NCBI GenBank assembly: GCA_003157235.1
Contig: PMJC01000447.1
Coordinates: forward strand, 1,000 to 6,704
Direction of reading: 5' to 3'
Source: Methanosarcina sp.
GTDB lineage: Archaea > Halobacteriota > Methanosarcinia > Methanosarcinales > Methanosarcinaceae
DNA length: 5,705 nt
The notes under the pieces were generated by a model, which was not told the origin of the DNA, searched no databases, and was given only the letters and a program-made list of their open reading frames with translations. The position numbers and the translations under genes were made by a program. Positions 1-5,392 of this stretch are shown in pieces (position 1 is the stretch's first letter; every line of letters starts with the position of its first letter).

Positions 1-260
1 ATGAAGCCATAAAAGCGTATGACAAAGCAGTTGAAATTTATCCGCAGAAATCAGGCGCTTGGTACAATAAAGGCATAGTTTTAGGGAAATTAGGCAAGTA
101 CAATGAAGGAATAAAAGCATTTGACAAAGTAATTGAAATTAACCCGCTGAATCCAGATGCTTGGATAGGCAAAGGGGATATTTTAGTTAAATTAAATAAA
201 TCCTATGAAGCAATAAAAGCATCAGATAAAGCAATTGAACTTAATCCGCATGATTCATAA
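1..260 (+). CDS. C-terminal part of a TPR-repeat protein (5' end outside the window)
   Basis: The frame is open from the left edge (first whole codon at position 3) to TAA at 258-260 and gives 85 residues. They are tetratricopeptide repeats of 34 residues: one complete unit starts near AWYNKGIVLGKLGKYNEGIK and is followed by FDKVIEINPLNP, and a second starts AWIGKGDILVKLNKSYEAIK. The alternation of W/G/Y/A/P at TPR consensus positions is clear. TPR arrays are protein-protein interaction scaffolds; the partner cannot be inferred. No signal peptide or membrane segment is visible in this part. The stop is odd: the same frame continues after it as A-W-N-K, which is how the next TPR helix A should start, and reaches another TAA at 300-302. 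The protein may therefore be shortened by a point mutation. The family call is firm; the specific gene is not identifiable. Confidence 0.85.
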   Translation, partial: EAIKAYDKAVEIYPQKSGAWYNKGIVLGKLGKYNEGIKAFDKVIEINPLNPDAWIGKGDILVKLNKSYEAIKASDKAIELNPHDS

Positions 261-302
261 GCATGGAACAAGAAAAAAACTTTCCTAAAACAGATCAAAT
301 AA
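261..302 (+). pseudogene. In-frame TPR tail cut off by the TAA at 258-260
   Basis: Thirteen codons follow the stop in the same frame (AWNKKKTFLKQIK) and end at TAA 300-302. The AWNK start sits where the next TPR helix would begin after the NP-D-S linker. In such repeats the residue before AW is usually charged (E, K or D); GAA or AAA becomes TAA by one substitution. I infer a recent nonsense mutation removing a basic capping helix. A sequencing error is the main alternative. Confidence 0.5.
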
Positions 303-616
303 ATCCGAGCTTATAGTTGTAAATATAAACATAGGATAAGCCATGGACAGGTTCAAAGTAAAGTTCTCATCAGATGACAATGGGAAATTATGCTAGCTCC
401 AAAAAAATTGATCCTAGAGTCGCTAAATTTATTGGATTTTTCAAAAGCAGAATTTCGTGGGAAATTTTGGTAAACTCAGCCTTATTAATGAGTTTTAAAA
501 AAATATATGGTGAATGAGATTAAAAATAGATTTTTATAAAGTATTCTTCACAAATTAATTCGAACTAAAAATCGATAGCAATGGAAATTATTTAATTTTA
601 CTATGCTTGTTTAATA
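303..616. other. Gene-poor spacer, 314 nt
   Basis: No recognisable gene. Two small plus-strand frames exist: 343-396 (MDRFKVKFSSDDNGKLC, preceded by a weak AGGATAAG) and 374-517 (47 codons from ATG, containing KKIDPRVAKFIGFFKSRISW). Neither matches a family I know, and the longer one has no ribosome binding site. A TATA-like TTTTTATAAAG lies near 531-541, but no gene follows it on that strand. The spacer separates the TPR gene from the 3' end of the convergent minus-strand surface-protein gene. Confidence 0.5.
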
Positions 617-1126
617 CTATTTTTGTATTTTCAACCGTATGAAACCACCAATTACTATAGCAATAATACCACAAGCTATTGAAAATAATGGGTGGTGAAA
701 TAAGTCAGCTATCCCAAAGTTGGGTATTAAATGAAGGGATTCAGTCGTATTGTCTGATATATGGATAGGAAGGTTAAGCAAAGAATCATGTACATCAATT
801 TTGTTTTCCCCAAAATAATGAACTACTCTGGCTTGAATATCCAAATCTCCAATTTGATTAGCCTTAATCTTCACTTCAATATCCCTTCCCTGTCCAGGAT
901 CAAGGGCAAATTTTGCATCATACTGGCCAGCTCCAAACTCACTAAACTCTGAAAAATTGACGCTCATACCAGAAGGTGGAATGATAATAACCTGAGCATG
1001 CATGATGGTGTTATTAATAAGATTCACCACAAAAAACTTGAGCATTATATCTTCTCCCATAGTAACGTTTGTTTTTTCCCCGTAAAAATTTACACTTGCA
1101 AAATCTTCTTTAACTTTATTTTGCAC
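617..1126 (-). CDS. Membrane-anchored surface protein with Ig-like domain, probably 5'-truncated
   Basis: A GTG-started frame gives 169 residues. Residues about 10-125 form a beta-rich, Ig/CARDB-like extracellular domain of a kind I associate with Methanosarcina cell-surface proteins: a VNFYGEKTNVTMGEDIMLKF opening, then IIIPPSGMSV, FGAGQYDAKF, ALDPGQGRDIEVKIKANQIG and VVHYFGENK. A linker with one N-glycosylation sequon (DNTTE) leads to a single hydrophobic segment at about 145-163 (FSIACGIIAIVIGGFI) and a basic tail RLKIQK, a typical C-terminal membrane anchor. That topology needs a signal peptide, and none is present. The same frame is open upstream as SDPSQNPVEIPSQTY but hits TAG at about 1177-1179, and no signal-like sequence is seen further up in any frame. 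There is no Shine-Dalgarno at the GTG. The gene is therefore likely a remnant, or it starts internally (ATG at 1060 or 1045). It ends TAG, one codon, TAA. The specific function is unknown. Confidence 0.6.
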   Translation of the reverse strand: MQNKVKEDFASVNFYGEKTNVTMGEDIMLKFFVVNLINNTIMHAQVIIIPPSGMSVNFSEFSEFGAGQYDAKFALDPGQGRDIEVKIKANQIGDLDIQARVVHYFGENKIDVHDSLLNLPIHISDNTTESLHLIPNFGIADLFHHPLFSIACGIIAIVIGGFIRLKIQK

Positions 1127-1158
1127 ATAAGTTTGACTAGGAATTTCTACAGGATTTT

Positions 1159-1188
1159 GAGATGGATCAGACTAGTCTAGAGATGGAT
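1159..1188. repeat. 9-bp direct repeat flanking a 10-bp palindrome
   Basis: GAGATGGAT occurs at 1159-1167 and 1180-1188, a 21-nt period. Between the copies lies the perfect palindrome AGACTAGTCT (1169-1178). On the minus strand the repeat reads as two similar 7-codon units (NPS.. and DPS..) at the ragged 5' end of the surface-protein frame, with the in-frame TAG in the palindrome. It could be a small tandem duplication or the scar of an excised element. Confidence 0.45.
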
Positions 1189-1197
1189 TTTATGCAT

Positions 1198-1206
1198 AGA
1201 TATATG
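1198..1206 (-). promoter_or_regulatory. Possible TATA box for the minus-strand surface-protein gene
   Basis: Read on the minus strand, CATATATCT lies about 75 nt before the GTG at 1126. Transcription would start near 1175, inside the open frame that precedes the GTG. It sits within a small dyad, GCATA-gata-TATGC (1194-1207). Another TATA-like stretch is at 1306-1317. In such AT-rich DNA this is only a candidate. Confidence 0.25.
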
Positions 1207-1538
1207 CCTATTTTTTAAAATATTAGAGCAAGAAGAGTAGGATTCTCTTGAAATATTTACAAAAGATAAGTTATATAATAATTTCAAAAAAAAATCAGAT
1301 GAGAAAAGTTATATAAGATGTACATTTGCATATAATTTATATAGTTTGCAATTAATATATCGAACCAATATATAGTAAATAAATAAACTATGTTGACGCT
1401 ACTATTGAGAGTCATTGGAATTAATAAGCTCTAAAATTTCTATGTATTGCACCCAAATACAGAAGATACTCCTATTTAGTCTTTGATAAATGACTTTAGA
1501 GAAATTCGAAAAGTAAGTTGGATTTTAGAATAAGCCAA

Positions 1539-1550
1539 TTTATATAAAAT
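1539..1550 (+). promoter_or_regulatory. TATA box of the peptidase gene
   Basis: TTTATATAAAAT is close to the archaeal consensus. Transcription would start about 25 nt downstream, near 1570, leaving a leader of about 40 nt before the ATG at 1611. No other TATA-like element lies between it and the gene. Confidence 0.6.
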
Positions 1551-1599
1551 CAAAGGAATGGGAATAAAATTTGCAAATAAGTTTTTAAATAAATTGGCA

Positions 1600-1606
1600 A
1601 GGTGAT
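1600..1606 (+). promoter_or_regulatory. Ribosome binding site that decides the peptidase start
   Basis: AGGTGAT is fully complementary to the AUCACCU of the archaeal 16S 3' end. It ends 4 nt before ATG 1611 (6 nt from the GGTG core) and overlaps the GTG at 1602. The ATG at 1611 is therefore the start, not the GTG three codons earlier. Confidence 0.75.
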
Positions 1607-1610
1607 AACA

Positions 1611-3182
1611 ATGAAAAAAAAACATAGTATAATAACTTATGTATCTGTAATAAAAGAAGTATCAATTTTTACTGAAATTCTGATTTTGTTCTTGGTTATA
1701 AGTTCATCAACTGCAATGGCATATACAGAATTTTCAGAAGAAAACATGTCATCTAATATTCACAAAAATATTATGAATCAAACTAAACTTTCTCCAAAGT
1801 TTGGACTTTCACCAGAAAATCCTAAATTGATTGATTACATAAATAACAACAGGTACAATCAAGCGATTATCACACCTTCTCCTATCGATTTTAGTAATCT
1901 CAAAAATATTTCCAACCCAGGCTTAAATGTTTTAGCAAGCACACCTATTCCGGCTTCCTATGATCTGCGGATATTGAAAAAAGTAACCCCTGTAAAAAAC
2001 CAGGGCCATACAGCTACGTGTTGGATATATGCAACTTACGGATCTCTTGAATCATATCTTATGCCAGGACAAAACTACAACTTTTCAGAACAAAATATGA
2101 AAAATCTTATTTCTGACAACTACACAAATGGTTTTGATCGTCGTTCCAACGGCGGAGGAAACTATTTAATGACAAGTGCTTACTTAACTAGCTGGGCAGG
2201 ACCAATTAACAACATAGATGACACATGGAACCCTACGCTATACACTTCACAAATAGAAATTCCTATCCAAAAACATGTACAAAATATAACTTATCCGGCA
2301 CTTAGGGCTAATTCTACAGATAATCAGGAGATAAAAGCGGCAATTATGAATTATGGCGGAGTTGGAACTTCAATTTACATAGATTCCAACAATACTACTA
2401 TTTATAACAAAAACACTCACAGTTGTTACTATAATGGAACATTAGATTCCTATCATGCTGTGACCATTGTAGGCTGGAACGATTCTTATAGTAGATACAA
2501 TTTCTCCACAACTCCACCCGGAGATGGAGCATTTATCATCAAAAATAGCTGGGGTCCACAATGGGGTGATAATGGGTATTTTTACATTTCCTATTATGAT
2601 TCCAATTTAGGAAAACAGGGTGAAAATGCAGTATTCAGTGCTGAACCACTTAATGATTATACAAACATCTACCAACACGACCCGCTTGGATGGACTGGAT
2701 CATTAGGAGAAGTAAATTCCACCAATACATTGTGGGGTGCCAGTGTCTTTACTGCAGGATCTAACGAAACTCTCAAAGCTGTAAGTTTCTACACACCAAT
2801 CTATAACTCCAATTATACGATTAGTATCTACAATAATACGGGATCTAACCCCACTAGTATATGTGGTCCTGTTGTTACGCAGACTGAAACAATTCCAACT
2901 ATTGGATACCACACAATCCCCCTGACTTTTGGAACTAATCTCCAGGCAGGCCAAACTTTCTCAGTAGTCTTGGAGCTTACAACCCCTGGATACACATATC
3001 CGATATCGATATCAAAACCCATAAGGGGCTATAGTAGCAATGCAAACGCAACTGCAGGAGAAAGCTTTGTAAGTACTAATGGAATTAAGTGGTACGACAC
3101 AACATCATTGGTACCAAATGCAACTATATGTATCAAAGCGTTTACTGATCCAGTAAATGCATCTCAGATCAAACTTGACTAA
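1611..3182 (+). CDS. Secreted papain-family (C1A) cysteine peptidase with lectin-like domain
   Basis: The product has 523 residues. A basic N-terminus and hydrophobic stretch (EILILFLVISSS) end in AMA, with likely signal cleavage after residue 37. A short propeptide (about 38-112) carries SPKFGLSPENPKLIDYI and IITPSPIDFSNL, typical of this subfamily. The C1A domain begins at PASYDLR (114). The catalytic set is complete: oxyanion Gln131 and nucleophile Cys137 in VKNQGHTATCWIYA, His282 in SYHAVTIVGW, and Asn312 in IIKNSWGPQWGDNGYFYIS. From about 350 to the end, YQHDPLGWTGS..LWGASVFTAG..LKAVSFYTP matches the lectin-like domain that follows C1 domains in archaeal and bacterial exported proteases. 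Nearly 20 N-X-S/T sequons fit a glycosylated extracellular protein. No C-terminal anchor or dockerin is seen, so it is probably released. It hydrolyses peptide bonds outside the cell; the substrate is unknown. It appears monocistronic, with its own TATA box and ribosome binding site. Confidence 0.92.
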   Translation: MKKKHSIITYVSVIKEVSIFTEILILFLVISSSTAMAYTEFSEENMSSNIHKNIMNQTKLSPKFGLSPENPKLIDYINNNRYNQAIITPSPIDFSNLKNISNPGLNVLASTPIPASYDLRILKKVTPVKNQGHTATCWIYATYGSLESYLMPGQNYNFSEQNMKNLISDNYTNGFDRRSNGGGNYLMTSAYLTSWAGPINNIDDTWNPTLYTSQIEIPIQKHVQNITYPALRANSTDNQEIKAAIMNYGGVGTSIYIDSNNTTIYNKNTHSCYYNGTLDSYHAVTIVGWNDSYSRYNFSTTPPGDGAFIIKNSWGPQWGDNGYFYISYYDSNLGKQGENAVFSAEPLNDYTNIYQHDPLGWTGSLGEVNSTNTLWGASVFTAGSNETLKAVSFYTPIYNSNYTISIYNNTGSNPTSICGPVVTQTETIPTIGYHTIPLTFGTNLQAGQTFSVVLELTTPGYTYPISISKPIRGYSSNANATAGESFVSTNGIKWYDTTSLVPNATICIKAFTDPVNASQIKLD

Positions 3183-3193
3183 CTAAAATCAAA

Positions 3194-3198
3194 TTTTT
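3194..3198 (+). terminator. Possible T-run terminator of the peptidase gene
   Basis: Five T residues lie 12 nt after the TAA, followed by further T-rich sequence (GGTTCTTTATAC). Archaeal transcription often ends at such runs without a hairpin. The run is short, so this is tentative. Confidence 0.35.
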
Positions 3199-3345
3199 CT
3201 GTGGTTCTTTATACTGGTAGGCTTGTAAGTGTTAGGGTAATAGTTCAGAAGATTGTAATAGATATTGATCTTGACAACATAAGTGTTTTACTTCAAAACC
3301 TATGTATCAGTACGAAAAATAGATACAGATCGAACGAAACATAGG

Positions 3346-3352
3346 AAAAAAA
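3346..3352 (-). terminator. T-run terminator of the acetyltransferase gene
   Basis: On the minus strand seven T residues occur 15 nt past the TGA stop. They are followed by an imperfect stem: CCTATGT (3299-3305) pairs with ACATAGG (3339-3345), with GTATC/GATAC also able to pair inside, and then TTTT on the minus strand. The T-run alone suffices for archaeal termination; the stem may add to it. Confidence 0.55.
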
Positions 3353-3367
3353 TATCCCTGGAATAAG

Positions 3368-3823
3368 TCAGGAATTGATTGATTTTAGGACAGCAATTTC
3401 GCTGCAGTCTGGAAACTTGGAGCATCTTATGCAGCCAGACCAGATTTTTCTGGGAAGGCAATTTTTGTCCACTCCCTTAAAACCTAGAGTCGCAAAAAAA
3501 TCAGGCACATAAGTAAGAGCAAAAACCTCTTTCATATCAAAGTATTTGGCATCATCAAGGCAGGCCGAAACAAGCTTTGTACCGATTCCTTTTCTTGAAA
3601 ATTCTGGTTTAACGGCAAGGGCAAGTATCTCTGCAAGGTCTTTCCAGACCACATGTAGAGCACCACATCCAACAACCTCTTCATTGATCTCATATACATA
3701 ATAATCCCTGATATTCTCATATATCTCACTAAGAGAACGGGCAATCATGAGCTCATCCTTGGAATAAATACTGATAATCTGCTTCATTAAAACAACGTCA
3801 TTTACCCTGGCTTTCCTAATCAA
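3368..3823 (-). CDS. Short ArgA-like GNAT N-acetyltransferase (possible N-acetylglutamate synthase)
   Basis: With a TTG start at 3823 the product has 151 residues and begins (M)IRKARVNDVVLMKQII, the usual length and opening of stand-alone ArgA-type GNAT enzymes. An AGAGG (3833-3837) lies 9 nt before the TTG. The frame is open back to a start at 3901, and an ATG at 3847 exists, but neither has a ribosome binding site and the extra residues look non-native. The acetyl-CoA loop is VKPEFSRKGIGTKLV, with R-K-G-I-G at about 77-81. The tail LPRKIWSGCIRCSKFPDC(S)E has cysteines at 131, 134 and 140, a conserved ending of the short ArgA-like family. That family includes enzymes acetylating glutamate at the first step of arginine synthesis; the assignment here is by family and unproven. 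A weak TATA-like AAATTATAGG lies near 3969-3978 on the minus strand. The gene is convergent with the peptidase gene and lies downstream of the tRNA on the same strand. Confidence 0.82.
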   Translation of the reverse strand: MIRKARVNDVVLMKQIISIYSKDELMIARSLSEIYENIRDYYVYEINEEVVGCGALHVVWKDLAEILALAVKPEFSRKGIGTKLVSACLDDAKYFDMKEVFALTYVPDFFATLGFKGVDKNCLPRKIWSGCIRCSKFPDCSEIAVLKSINS

Positions 3824-4052
3824 TTGCTTTTCCCTCTGAAGTAACATTGTATTTTTCAATAGATAGATACTGTTCTGAACTTTGCTGTTTCTACAATCCA
3901 CTGAACAAAGCTACGAAATTATTCTTTTTTCAGATAAAAAATTATGCTATAGACTACAGAATATGTCCCTATAATTTAGCAAAATTTACTTCTCTTACTA
4001 ATAATACCCGATGTTTAGTATGTAATAGCCGATCGAAGAATACTTATTTCAG

Positions 4053-4068
4053 AAAAAAGCTGAAAAAA
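4053..4068 (-). terminator. Double T-run terminator of the tRNA gene
   Basis: Read on the minus strand, two runs of six T residues (4063-4068 and 4053-4058) occur 19-34 nt past the tRNA 3' end. This is the usual archaeal intrinsic stop. It makes read-through into the acetyltransferase gene unlikely. Confidence 0.6.
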
Positions 4069-4086
4069 CAGATTAAAGGAAATTAA

Positions 4087-4161
4087 CGGGCGCGAAGGGA
4101 TTTGAACCCCCGATTCACAGCTTAGGAGGCTGGTGCCATATCCGGGCTAGGCCACGCGCCC
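4087..4161 (-). tRNA. tRNA-Arg(CCT)
   Basis: The minus strand folds into a full cloverleaf of 75 nt including discriminator G73. The acceptor stem is GGGCGCG/CGCGCCC. The D arm has GCC/GGC pairing with A14, G18G19 and A21. The anticodon loop is CTCCTAA with anticodon CCT at 4124-4126, reading the arginine codon AGG. The variable loop is GAATC, with C48 able to pair with G15. The T arm is GGGGG-TTCAAAT-CCCTT, with two G-U pairs at its base. CCA is not encoded and there is no intron. The first anticodon-stem pair is C27-U43, a mismatch, leaving four good pairs. The gene stands alone with its own promoter and terminator. Confidence 0.95.
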
Positions 4162-4188
4162 ATTATACAGTTCCAGAGAGAATTCAGA

Positions 4189-4195
4189 CATATAA
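4189..4195 (-). promoter_or_regulatory. TATA box of the tRNA-Arg gene
   Basis: On the minus strand TTATATG is centred 31 nt before the first tRNA base. That predicts a transcript start about 4 nt upstream of the mature 5' end, the normal arrangement for archaeal tRNA genes. Confidence 0.6.
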
Positions 4196-4213
4196 CTGTT
4201 TACTGAATCTGCA

Positions 4214-4291
4214 TTTCAGGTGAAGTATCCATAATAGCGATATAAGATATATATAATTATCTTTCAGAGAACGACCGAAGTCCACCTGAAA
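4214..4291. repeat. 9-bp inverted repeat bracketing a TATA-like stretch
   Basis: TTTCAGGTG (4214-4222) and CACCTGAAA (4283-4291) are perfect inverted copies. The 60 nt between them include GATATAAGATATATATAA near 4239-4256. They could be paired operator half-sites or the stem of a long hairpin. No gene starts within 500 nt downstream on the plus strand, so the role is unclear and chance is possible. Confidence 0.35.
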
Positions 4292-4710
4292 AATAAGACT
4301 GATTTTCTGGAAAGTATAATAAAAAATGTAAAACAATCAAACTTGATCATGTTAACAATACCCTTATATTTTAAGAGACTTTTCAATATGAGTTGAGATT
4401 GACAAAACGTACCATTAATTTCACTTTAATTGGCTGCAATCAATCCAAAAAACAAAAAAACAATATTAAGACACCTTTTAGTGGATTATCTATCGCATAG
4501 AGGTTAATGACTAACATTTTAGTATGTATATACTCGAAGCCCAAAATAGACTGCATTTATACTTTGTGTTTCAAAATTAATTTTCATACAATTTGATGCC
4601 TAAAGATATTTATTTCTCAATTCAATCGTGTAATTCCTATAGCGATATACTTACTGCTGAGAACTATTAAGTAACGTTATGCTAGTTTCAGTTCTATTAC
4701 AACTTCACTT

Positions 4711-4762
4711 TCTATCAAGGCCTATGGTCATTAACCCTTTAGACCATACAATCTTTGATAGA
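4711..4762. repeat. Long two-part stem-loop upstream of the bioY remnant
   Basis: TCTATCAAGG pairs with TCTTTGATAGA (8 Watson-Crick pairs, then G-U and G-C). After a 2x4 internal loop, TATGGTC pairs perfectly with GACCATA. The 12-nt loop ATTAACCCTTTA can add three more A-T pairs. The 17-20 pairs in 52 nt far exceed the other dyads here. No T-run follows on either strand, so it is not an ordinary terminator. It ends 58 nt before the bioY-remnant start, so it may be part of that gene's leader, an operator pair, or a small RNA. Confidence 0.6.
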
Positions 4763-4808
4763 CTTTCAAAAGCAAAAAATAAAATAAATCTAGAAAAATG
4801 AGACGAAA

Positions 4809-4813
4809 AGAGG
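4809..4813 (+). promoter_or_regulatory. Ribosome binding site of the bioY remnant
   Basis: AGAGG lies 7 nt before the GTG at 4821. An ATG overlapping this GTG (4819) is out of frame and stops after three codons. The retained site supports GTG 4821 as the original bioY start. Confidence 0.5.
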
Positions 4814-4820
4814 AAAAAAT

Positions 4821-4946
4821 GTGCACATAAAAAACAGTCACTCCTATTCAGCAAATACTAGTAAACTCAGGATGATGGTCTTTGAATCTCTTTTTGCAGC
4901 CCTTACAGCCACAGGTGCATATATAATAGTTCCTGTACCTGTATAA
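4821..4946 (+). pseudogene. bioY: N-terminal remnant of the biotin transporter S component BioY
   Basis: A 41-residue frame starts at GTG 4821 after a Shine-Dalgarno and ends at TAA 4944-4946. Residues from about 16 on (KLRMMVFESLFAALTATGAY, then IIVPVPV) match the start of BioY, the membrane substrate-binding subunit of the ECF-type biotin importer: a short polar N-terminus, then LFAALTA.GA and the first membrane helix, which in BioY leads into a P.T.QT.-type motif. The full protein is about 180-200 residues with six helices. Here the homology stops abruptly after VPVPV and AT-rich DNA follows, with no later BioY segment in any frame. The product cannot work as a transporter. A deletion or the insertion of another element at about 4944 is likely. 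It was recognised by eye from the family's N-terminus, so homology rather than decay is the main uncertainty. Confidence 0.65.
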
Positions 4947-5065
4947 ATATATGAGGAGATTTATTAAATACAATTAAATTTAATTTATAATATACTTTTA
5001 TATGTATGTATATATATATAGTCCTCCTTTAAACTAAGTAGTATTAGCATTATGTGGCTCTAATC

Positions 5066-5234
5066 TCATAAATTATAACAGACTGAAGTTTTTCCCTGAT
5101 AATCAATGATTGACTTAATCTCAGCCTCTATGATAAACTCATAATTCATTCAAAGAATACCTTAACCTACTCAAGAAAAAGCATTCGATCACCACGCAAT
5201 TGTTTTTTGATTTAACTAGTCTGAACCTAGCCAT
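5066..5234 (-). pseudogene. Two overlapping short frames, possibly one frameshifted gene remnant
   Basis: The first minus-strand frame runs from ATG 5234 (preceded directly by GTG) to TGA 5139-5141 and gives MARFRLVKSKNNCVVIECFF plus 11 more residues. The second starts at ATG 5149 and stops at TGA 5066-5068, giving MNYEFIIEAEIKSIIDYQGK and seven more. They overlap by 11 nt. AAGGT stands 11 nt before the second start. The composition looks protein-like, but no family is recognised. They may be a broken gene or chance frames. Confidence 0.25.
5196..5226. repeat. Dispersed repeat, copy 1
   Basis: This copy matches 5538-5568 at 24 of 31 positions, and at 20 of 23 in the part ending GATTTAACTAGTCTGAAC. 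A weaker third copy lies at 5676-5698, sharing the GATATAAC core. Confidence 0.5.
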
Positions 5235-5350
5235 CACGCTTAAGCAAAAATATATAGATTCATAGTTAAGTTTTATGTATAATGTGTTTATTTTTGATTA
5301 TTATATGTGATAATATCGAAAAAAAGTAATTATTTATATAGATTATTTTA

Positions 5351-5382
5351 TATCATTTTAAAGTGATAAAAATATATATAAT
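5351..5382 (+). promoter_or_regulatory. Operator-like dyad next to a strong TATA box
   Basis: TATCATTTTAAAGTGATA (5351-5368) is an 18-bp dyad with a single mismatched pair. AATATATATAAT (5371-5382) follows after two bases. A protein bound to the dyad would sit at the TFB/TBP site, which suits a regulator. Predicted transcription starts near 5405, possibly as the leader of the CDS at 5654 or as a separate RNA. Confidence 0.4.
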
Positions 5383-5392
5383 ATCTCGTGAA

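Larger units (their letters stand above)
1189..1600. other. AT-rich intergenic spacer upstream of the peptidase gene
   Basis: No gene is visible on either strand. AAGTTATATA is repeated at 1268-1277 and 1306-1315, and several TATA-like strings are present, as expected in AT-rich DNA. The only well-placed regulatory signal is the TATA box at 1539-1550, listed separately. Confidence 0.5.
4162..4820. other. Gene-less AT-rich region between tRNA-Arg and the bioY remnant
   Basis: No open frame with recognisable content occurs on either strand; stops are dense. Apart from the tRNA promoter it contains a 9-bp inverted repeat around a TATA-like stretch (4214-4291) and a strong stem-loop (4711-4762), both listed separately. 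On the minus strand near 4440-4480 a short start-less hydrophobic frame (NIVFLFFGLIAAN) resembles a signal peptide, but it ends at once. The region reads as decayed or regulatory DNA. Confidence 0.5.

Noticed and set aside
374..517. 47-codon plus-strand frame from ATG 374
   Set aside because: No ribosome binding site or family resemblance; kept only as a remark in the spacer entry.
761..1180. Two plus-strand open frames (761-952 and 998-1180)
   Set aside because: They lie antisense to the surface-protein gene, which has clear domain and anchor features; their translations resemble no family and have no ribosome binding site.
2703..3022. Two minus-strand open frames inside the peptidase gene
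   Set aside because: They overlap the well-supported lectin-like domain coding sequence and have unordered composition without start signals.
413..3494. Shared 11-mer CCTAGAGTCGC at about 413 and 3484
   Set aside because: A few 11-base matches are expected by chance in a window of this size, and the flanks do not align.
3532..3744. Minus-strand frame within the acetyltransferase gene
   Set aside because: It is in another frame of a gene with clear GNAT motifs and is explained by it.
3847..4086. Plus-strand frame of 79 codons between acetyltransferase and tRNA
   Set aside because: It runs antisense to the acetyltransferase leader and the tRNA trailer, has no ribosome binding site, and its lysine-rich end is the reverse of the T-run terminators.
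4087..4161. tRNA gene as an integration site with an att duplication
   Set aside because: No second copy of the tRNA 3' half and no integrase gene are found in the window.
4972..5020. 14-bp palindrome AATTAAATTTAATT and a TA-dinucleotide run as a replication origin or element end
   Set aside because: AT-only symmetry is common in such DNA, and no origin repeats or replication gene lie nearby.
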